This document shows positions 60,653-64,000 of a stretch of 64,000 bases of DNA, one piece after another. Below the pieces are notes generated by a model. It worked only from the letters and a program-made list of their open reading frames with translations, had not been told where the DNA came from and ran no database searches. The translations under genes and the position numbers were made by a program. Numbering within the stretch: the stretch's first letter is position 1; every line of letters begins with the position of its first letter. This DNA is from Akkermansia muciniphila (GTDB lineage: Bacteria > Verrucomicrobiota > Verrucomicrobiia > Verrucomicrobiales > Verrucomicrobiaceae): positions 1-64,000 of the forward strand of contig CAMAZK010000002.1 of assembly GCA_945863205.1 (NCBI GenBank), given 5' to 3'.

Positions 60653-61570
60653 ATGATCAAACTCACAGGCATCGCAGACGAAGCAGGCGCGTCCCTCGAC
60701 GTGCAAATTCAGGCCCACCAGGAACTCCGCTGGGACAGCATCGAATCCCGCGGGGTCGAAATCGACGGTGTGAAGGGCAACCTGCATGAAATCCCCGACG
60801 CCGTCTTCGACAAGGTCGTGGCGCGGCTCGAAGAAAAAGGCATGAAGATCTGCGGCTTCGGCTCGCTCATCGGCAACTGGGCCAAAAAAATCACCGACGA
60901 CTTCAGCGTCACCGAAGCCGAAATCGCCCGCGCCATTCCCCGCATGCAGCGGCTGGGAGCCAAGCTCATCCGCGTCATGAGCTACGCCGTGTGCAAGGAC
61001 GACGGCGGTGCCGATCTCGAAGAGCAGTTCGCCTTGGAGCGCATCCGGCGCATGAACGAAATCAACAAGCGCTTTGCCGATGTCGGGCTCACCGTCGTCC
61101 ACGAAAACTGCATGAACTGGGGCGGCATGAGCCCCACCTACGTGCAGCGCATGGCCGAGGCCGTGCCCGGCATGAAGTGGGTCTTTGACACCGGCAATCC
61201 CGTCTTCATCGACGACCGCGACCGCCCCGGCCACAAGCAGGACGCCTGGGAGATGTACCAGGCCGTGAAGCCCTTCATGGCCCACGTCCACGTCAAAGAC
61301 GGCATCTGGGACAAGGTGAAGAACGACGCCGTTTACACCTATCCCGGCGAAGGCGAAGGCCAGACCGAGCGCATCATGAAGGATCTCGTGGACACTGGCT
61401 ACGAAGGCTACATCAGCATCGAGCCGCATGTCGCCGTCGTCTTTCACGGCGCCGGCGCCGCTGATGATCTTTCCCCCGAGCAGAAGGCCAAGGAGCAGTA
61501 CGACAGCTACGTCAAATACGGTCGGATGCTCGAAGCCATGCTCCAGCGCGTCGGTGCGAAACTGGCGTGA
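60653..61570 (+). CDS. Sugar phosphate isomerase/epimerase
   Basis: IKLTGIADEAGASLDVQIQAHQELRWDSIESR; VHENCMNWGG; HVHVKDGIW; GYISIEPHV. Confidence 0.9.
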   Translation: MIKLTGIADEAGASLDVQIQAHQELRWDSIESRGVEIDGVKGNLHEIPDAVFDKVVARLEEKGMKICGFGSLIGNWAKKITDDFSVTEAEIARAIPRMQRLGAKLIRVMSYAVCKDDGGADLEEQFALERIRRMNEINKRFADVGLTVVHENCMNWGGMSPTYVQRMAEAVPGMKWVFDTGNPVFIDDRDRPGHKQDAWEMYQAVKPFMAHVHVKDGIWDKVKNDAVYTYPGEGEGQTERIMKDLVDTGYEGYISIEPHVAVVFHGAGAADDLSPEQKAKEQYDSYVKYGRMLEAMLQRVGAKLA

Positions 61571-61703
61571 TTTCCGGGGCTGAGGGCGGCGGAGCGGCAC
61601 TGCACGCTCCGCGCTATGGATGGGAAGTCCCCGCGTCATCATCGCGACACGGGCGTTTCTCCATTTTCGCTTCTCACCCGCCGCTCGTCGGCTACATAGC
61701 CCC

Positions 61704-62924
61704 ATGCGCATCCTCCACACTGCAGACTGGCATCTCGGCGCCCGGCTCGTTGAGCGTGACCGCTTGCCGGAGCACGCCGCCTTTCTCGAATGGCTCATCG
61801 AAACGCTCCGCATCGAAAAAATCGACGCGCTGATCGTCAGCGGCGATGTCTTTGATGCGGCGAATCCTCCGCAGGATGCTGTCGCGCTCTACTTCGACTT
61901 CTTGAAGCGCCTCGCCGACCTCAAAACGGTGCAGGCCGTCATCACCGGCGGCAACCACGACTCCGCCTCCCACCTCAACGCGCCGCGTGAGTTGTTGAAA
62001 CGCTTCGACGTGCATGTCTTCGGCCACGCGGGCGAAAACAACGTCGTCGATCTCGGCGGAGCTGTCGTGGCCGCCGTGCCGTTTTTGCGCGAGCGCGACC
62101 TCCGCCAGTCCGCAGCCGGTGAGACGATCACCGCCGTGCACGAGCAGGTCCGCGCCGCCATCCGCGCCCACTACGCCGCGCAGCTCACCGCCTGTCGCGA
62201 CCTCGCGCAGGGCCGCCCCGTCATCGCCATGGGCCATCTCACCGTCCTCGGCGCCACCACCAGCGACAGCGAGCGCGACATCCACATCGGCAACCTCGGC
62301 GCCGTCGGTGCGGACCTTTTTGAAGGCTTCGACTACACCGCCCTCGGCCACCTCCACCGCCCGCAACGTGTCGCCGGCAACGAAACCATCCGCTACAGCG
62401 GCTCGCCCATCGCGCTCAGCTTCTCCGAGGCCGCCGATGCCAAGTCCGTCGTGATCATCGAGGCGGCAAAGACTCACACCGCAGAGGTAGAAACGCCGCA
62501 GAGTTCAGAATCACAAAACTCATCTCTGCGGCGTTCCAATCTCTGCGGTGTAAAACTTCTGCCAATTCCCGTCACCCGCGCCCTCATCCGCGTGAAGGCA
62601 AATCGCGCCACCCTCGCCGCCGATCTCGCCAACGTGCCCGCTGGAGCCTGGGCCGAGGTCACCGTGAAACTCGACGTCCCCGAGCCCGATCTCGACCGCC
62701 AGGTCCGCGAAGCCGTCGCTGGCCGTTTCGAGGTATTAAAAGTCCTCGCCGATCTCCCCGCCACCGCCGCCACCCCCTGGCAACCCACCGGCCCCGCCCT
62801 CCACGACCTCCAGCCCCGCGATGTCTTCCGCGAGCTGCTCCAGGAAAAGCAGATCGCAGGCGAGGAACTCAGCGCCGTGTTTGATGAGCTGCTGGCCTTG
62901 AGGGAGCAGCAGATCACCACTTAA
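61704..62924 (+). CDS. sbcD: Exonuclease SbcD
   Basis: MRILHTADWHLGARL, ALIVSGDVFDAANPP, VITGGNHDSASHLN, GHLHRPQRV. Confidence 0.93.
   Translation: MRILHTADWHLGARLVERDRLPEHAAFLEWLIETLRIEKIDALIVSGDVFDAANPPQDAVALYFDFLKRLADLKTVQAVITGGNHDSASHLNAPRELLKRFDVHVFGHAGENNVVDLGGAVVAAVPFLRERDLRQSAAGETITAVHEQVRAAIRAHYAAQLTACRDLAQGRPVIAMGHLTVLGATTSDSERDIHIGNLGAVGADLFEGFDYTALGHLHRPQRVAGNETIRYSGSPIALSFSEAADAKSVVIIEAAKTHTAEVETPQSSESQNSSLRRSNLCGVKLLPIPVTRALIRVKANRATLAADLANVPAGAWAEVTVKLDVPEPDLDRQVREAVAGRFEVLKVLADLPATAATPWQPTGPALHDLQPRDVFRELLQEKQIAGEELSAVFDELLALREQQITT
62476..62551. repeat. In-frame nested palindromic repeat within sbcD
   Basis: acaccgcagag..aacgccgcagag....ctctgcggcgtt..ctctgcggtgt, both arms perfectly inverted. 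Confidence 0.92.
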
Positions 62925-62939
62925 CTTCGATGTGAGATC

Positions 62940-63461
62940 ATGAACGTTGTCCCCATCGAACTAATCGAGCAGTCCATTGCCATCATCGGCCGAACTGGAG
63001 TCACTGAAAACGAGATTGAATCGGAGGTCCTAGCCTTGGCTCAGGACCAAATGCTCGCACGCAGGCTGATCGACTGTGTTCCTGAGGCTTTTGGAATCGT
63101 CTTGGCGGCACATGTCTCGTCCGAGTTGATTTTGCCCACAGAGTTCTCAGCAAAAACGAATCAAGGCGAATGGGGGTGGTTCAAATTCGAGGTTGAGCCA
63201 GTTTTCGGCACTGCCTTCAAGCTTGCGCAGCAAATGTTCCACCATGGAACCAGAGAGGTGTTTCAAAACATCGCAGTGCGAAGCGCTATGCTCAACACGG
63301 TTAATAACCTTCTCAATGCGGGAGGAAAAATCGAAGGAGCCGTGCTGAGCGGCCCAGTCATGCTGGGAATTCCCGCCGAACTCTATCCCAAGCCAAAGAA
63401 ATCTCTGATCGAACGATTCTTTGCATGGCGCTTGGCTTGCATGCGAAAAACAAAATCTTAA
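62940..63461 (+). CDS. Hypothetical protein between sbcD and sbcC remnants
   Basis: 173-aa ORF, no recognised motif. Confidence 0.5.
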   Translation: MNVVPIELIEQSIAIIGRTGVTENEIESEVLALAQDQMLARRLIDCVPEAFGIVLAAHVSSELILPTEFSAKTNQGEWGWFKFEVEPVFGTAFKLAQQMFHHGTREVFQNIAVRSAMLNTVNNLLNAGGKIEGAVLSGPVMLGIPAELYPKPKKSLIERFFAWRLACMRKTKS

Positions 63462-63471
63462 ACACACTTTC

Positions 63472-63606
63472 ATGCGCCTTCTCGCCGTCCGACTCCAAAA
63501 TCTCAACTCGCTTAGCGGGACACATGAGGTGCGGTTCGATGTGGCGCCGTTGAGCGCGGCGGGGGCGGGGAAATCGACGCTGCTGGATGCGATGACGCCA
63601 ACCTGA
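63472..63606 (+). pseudogene. Truncated sbcC 5' end, copy 1
   Basis: MRLLAVRLQNLNSLSGTHEVRFDVAPLSAAG(AGKSTLLDAM)TPT-stop; part of the Walker A region missing, then stop. Confidence 0.75.
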
Positions 63607-63835
63607 GGCCTCGAGCCGGAGGCTCGAAAGACATCAGCTGGCGGTGCAACCACCGGAAACACGCCGACACCCTTCCATCTGCCGCTGCGCCGTGGGAGGG
63701 GGCGAATACGCAACGGCCATCGAACGCTTCTCGCGCTCCCTCTGGGGCGCGGTGGCTTGGGCGCGGTGGGTGGCCTCGAAACCGGTGGTTGCACCACCGG
63801 CTAACTTCTTGCGAGCCTCCGGCTCGTGGGGCACA
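63604..63835. repeat. Cluster of palindromes between sbcC remnants
   Basis: cctcgagccggaggctcg, ggcggtgcaaccacc, ccggtggttgcaccaccgg, cgagcctccggctcg. Confidence 0.7.
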
Positions 63836-63876
63836 GTTGACGCTGGCCTTGATCGCCACATCAGGCCAGTTCCCCC

Positions 63877-63993
63877 GTGCGCCTCTTCGCCGTCCGACTT
63901 CAGAATCTCAACGGGTTCAGCGGGACACATGAAGTGCGGTTGGATGAGAGAGGGGTGAGCGCGGCGGGGGATAAAAGTAGTGCGGGGCTCTAG
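63877..63993 (+). pseudogene. Truncated sbcC 5' end, copy 2
   Basis: VRLFAVRLQNLNGFSGTHEVRLDERGVSAAGDKSSAGL-stop, close match to copy 1. Confidence 0.75.
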
Positions 63994-63998
63994 CCCGC
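63977..63998 (+). repeat. GTAG-foot hairpin GTAG-T-GCGGGGCTCTAGCCCGC
   Basis: Direct reading; begins exactly where similarity to sbcC copy 1 ends and supplies the stop. Confidence 0.75.
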
Positions 63999-64000
63999 CA

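Noticed and set aside
63472-63606. Reading the sbcC start as an intact small ATPase-like peptide gene
   Set aside because: Only 44 aa with a damaged Walker A region; no Walker B or signature motifs follow

Overview
The window is GC-rich bacterial chromosome, most likely from a Verrucomicrobia/PVC-group organism. The basis is several DUF1549/DUF1553, DUF1501 and PVC-type heme-binding secreted proteins plus SUMF1-like and sialidase-like secreted proteins; taxonomy is inferred, not tested. I read about 50 protein-coding genes: partial riboflavin synthase, two amidohydrolases, a putative sialic-acid/sialidase cluster, recN, galE, TauE/SafE, an M20 peptidase, a subtilisin-like protease, xylA and xylB (separated), a DEAD-box helicase, an FHA coiled-coil protein, an ABC1/UbiB kinase, an Mla-type lipid-transport operon with a GAF-PP2C-HATPase regulator, a Type II restriction-modification locus with a controller protein, an exopolysaccharide/glycan cluster (wecB, deacetylase, GT2, FAD oxidoreductase, GT39) and sbcD followed by decayed sbcC starts. 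The most unusual signal is non-coding. Many different palindromic repeat families share a REP-like layout (GTAG foot followed by a hairpin). They often abut a gene end and supply its stop codon, and several palindromic elements sit in frame inside conserved genes (SbcD, a PVC-type dehydrogenase, a DUF1553 protein). Other leads are a cystatin domain fused to a sialidase-like protein, a shared 16-nt operator motif in the R-M locus that overlaps the controller's GTG start, a nonsense-interrupted DUF3368 toxin, and tandem abortive copies of the sbcC 5' end. No rRNA, tRNA or CRISPR array was recognised by eye; tRNAs were not searched systematically. Family names come from motif recognition only, with no database search.
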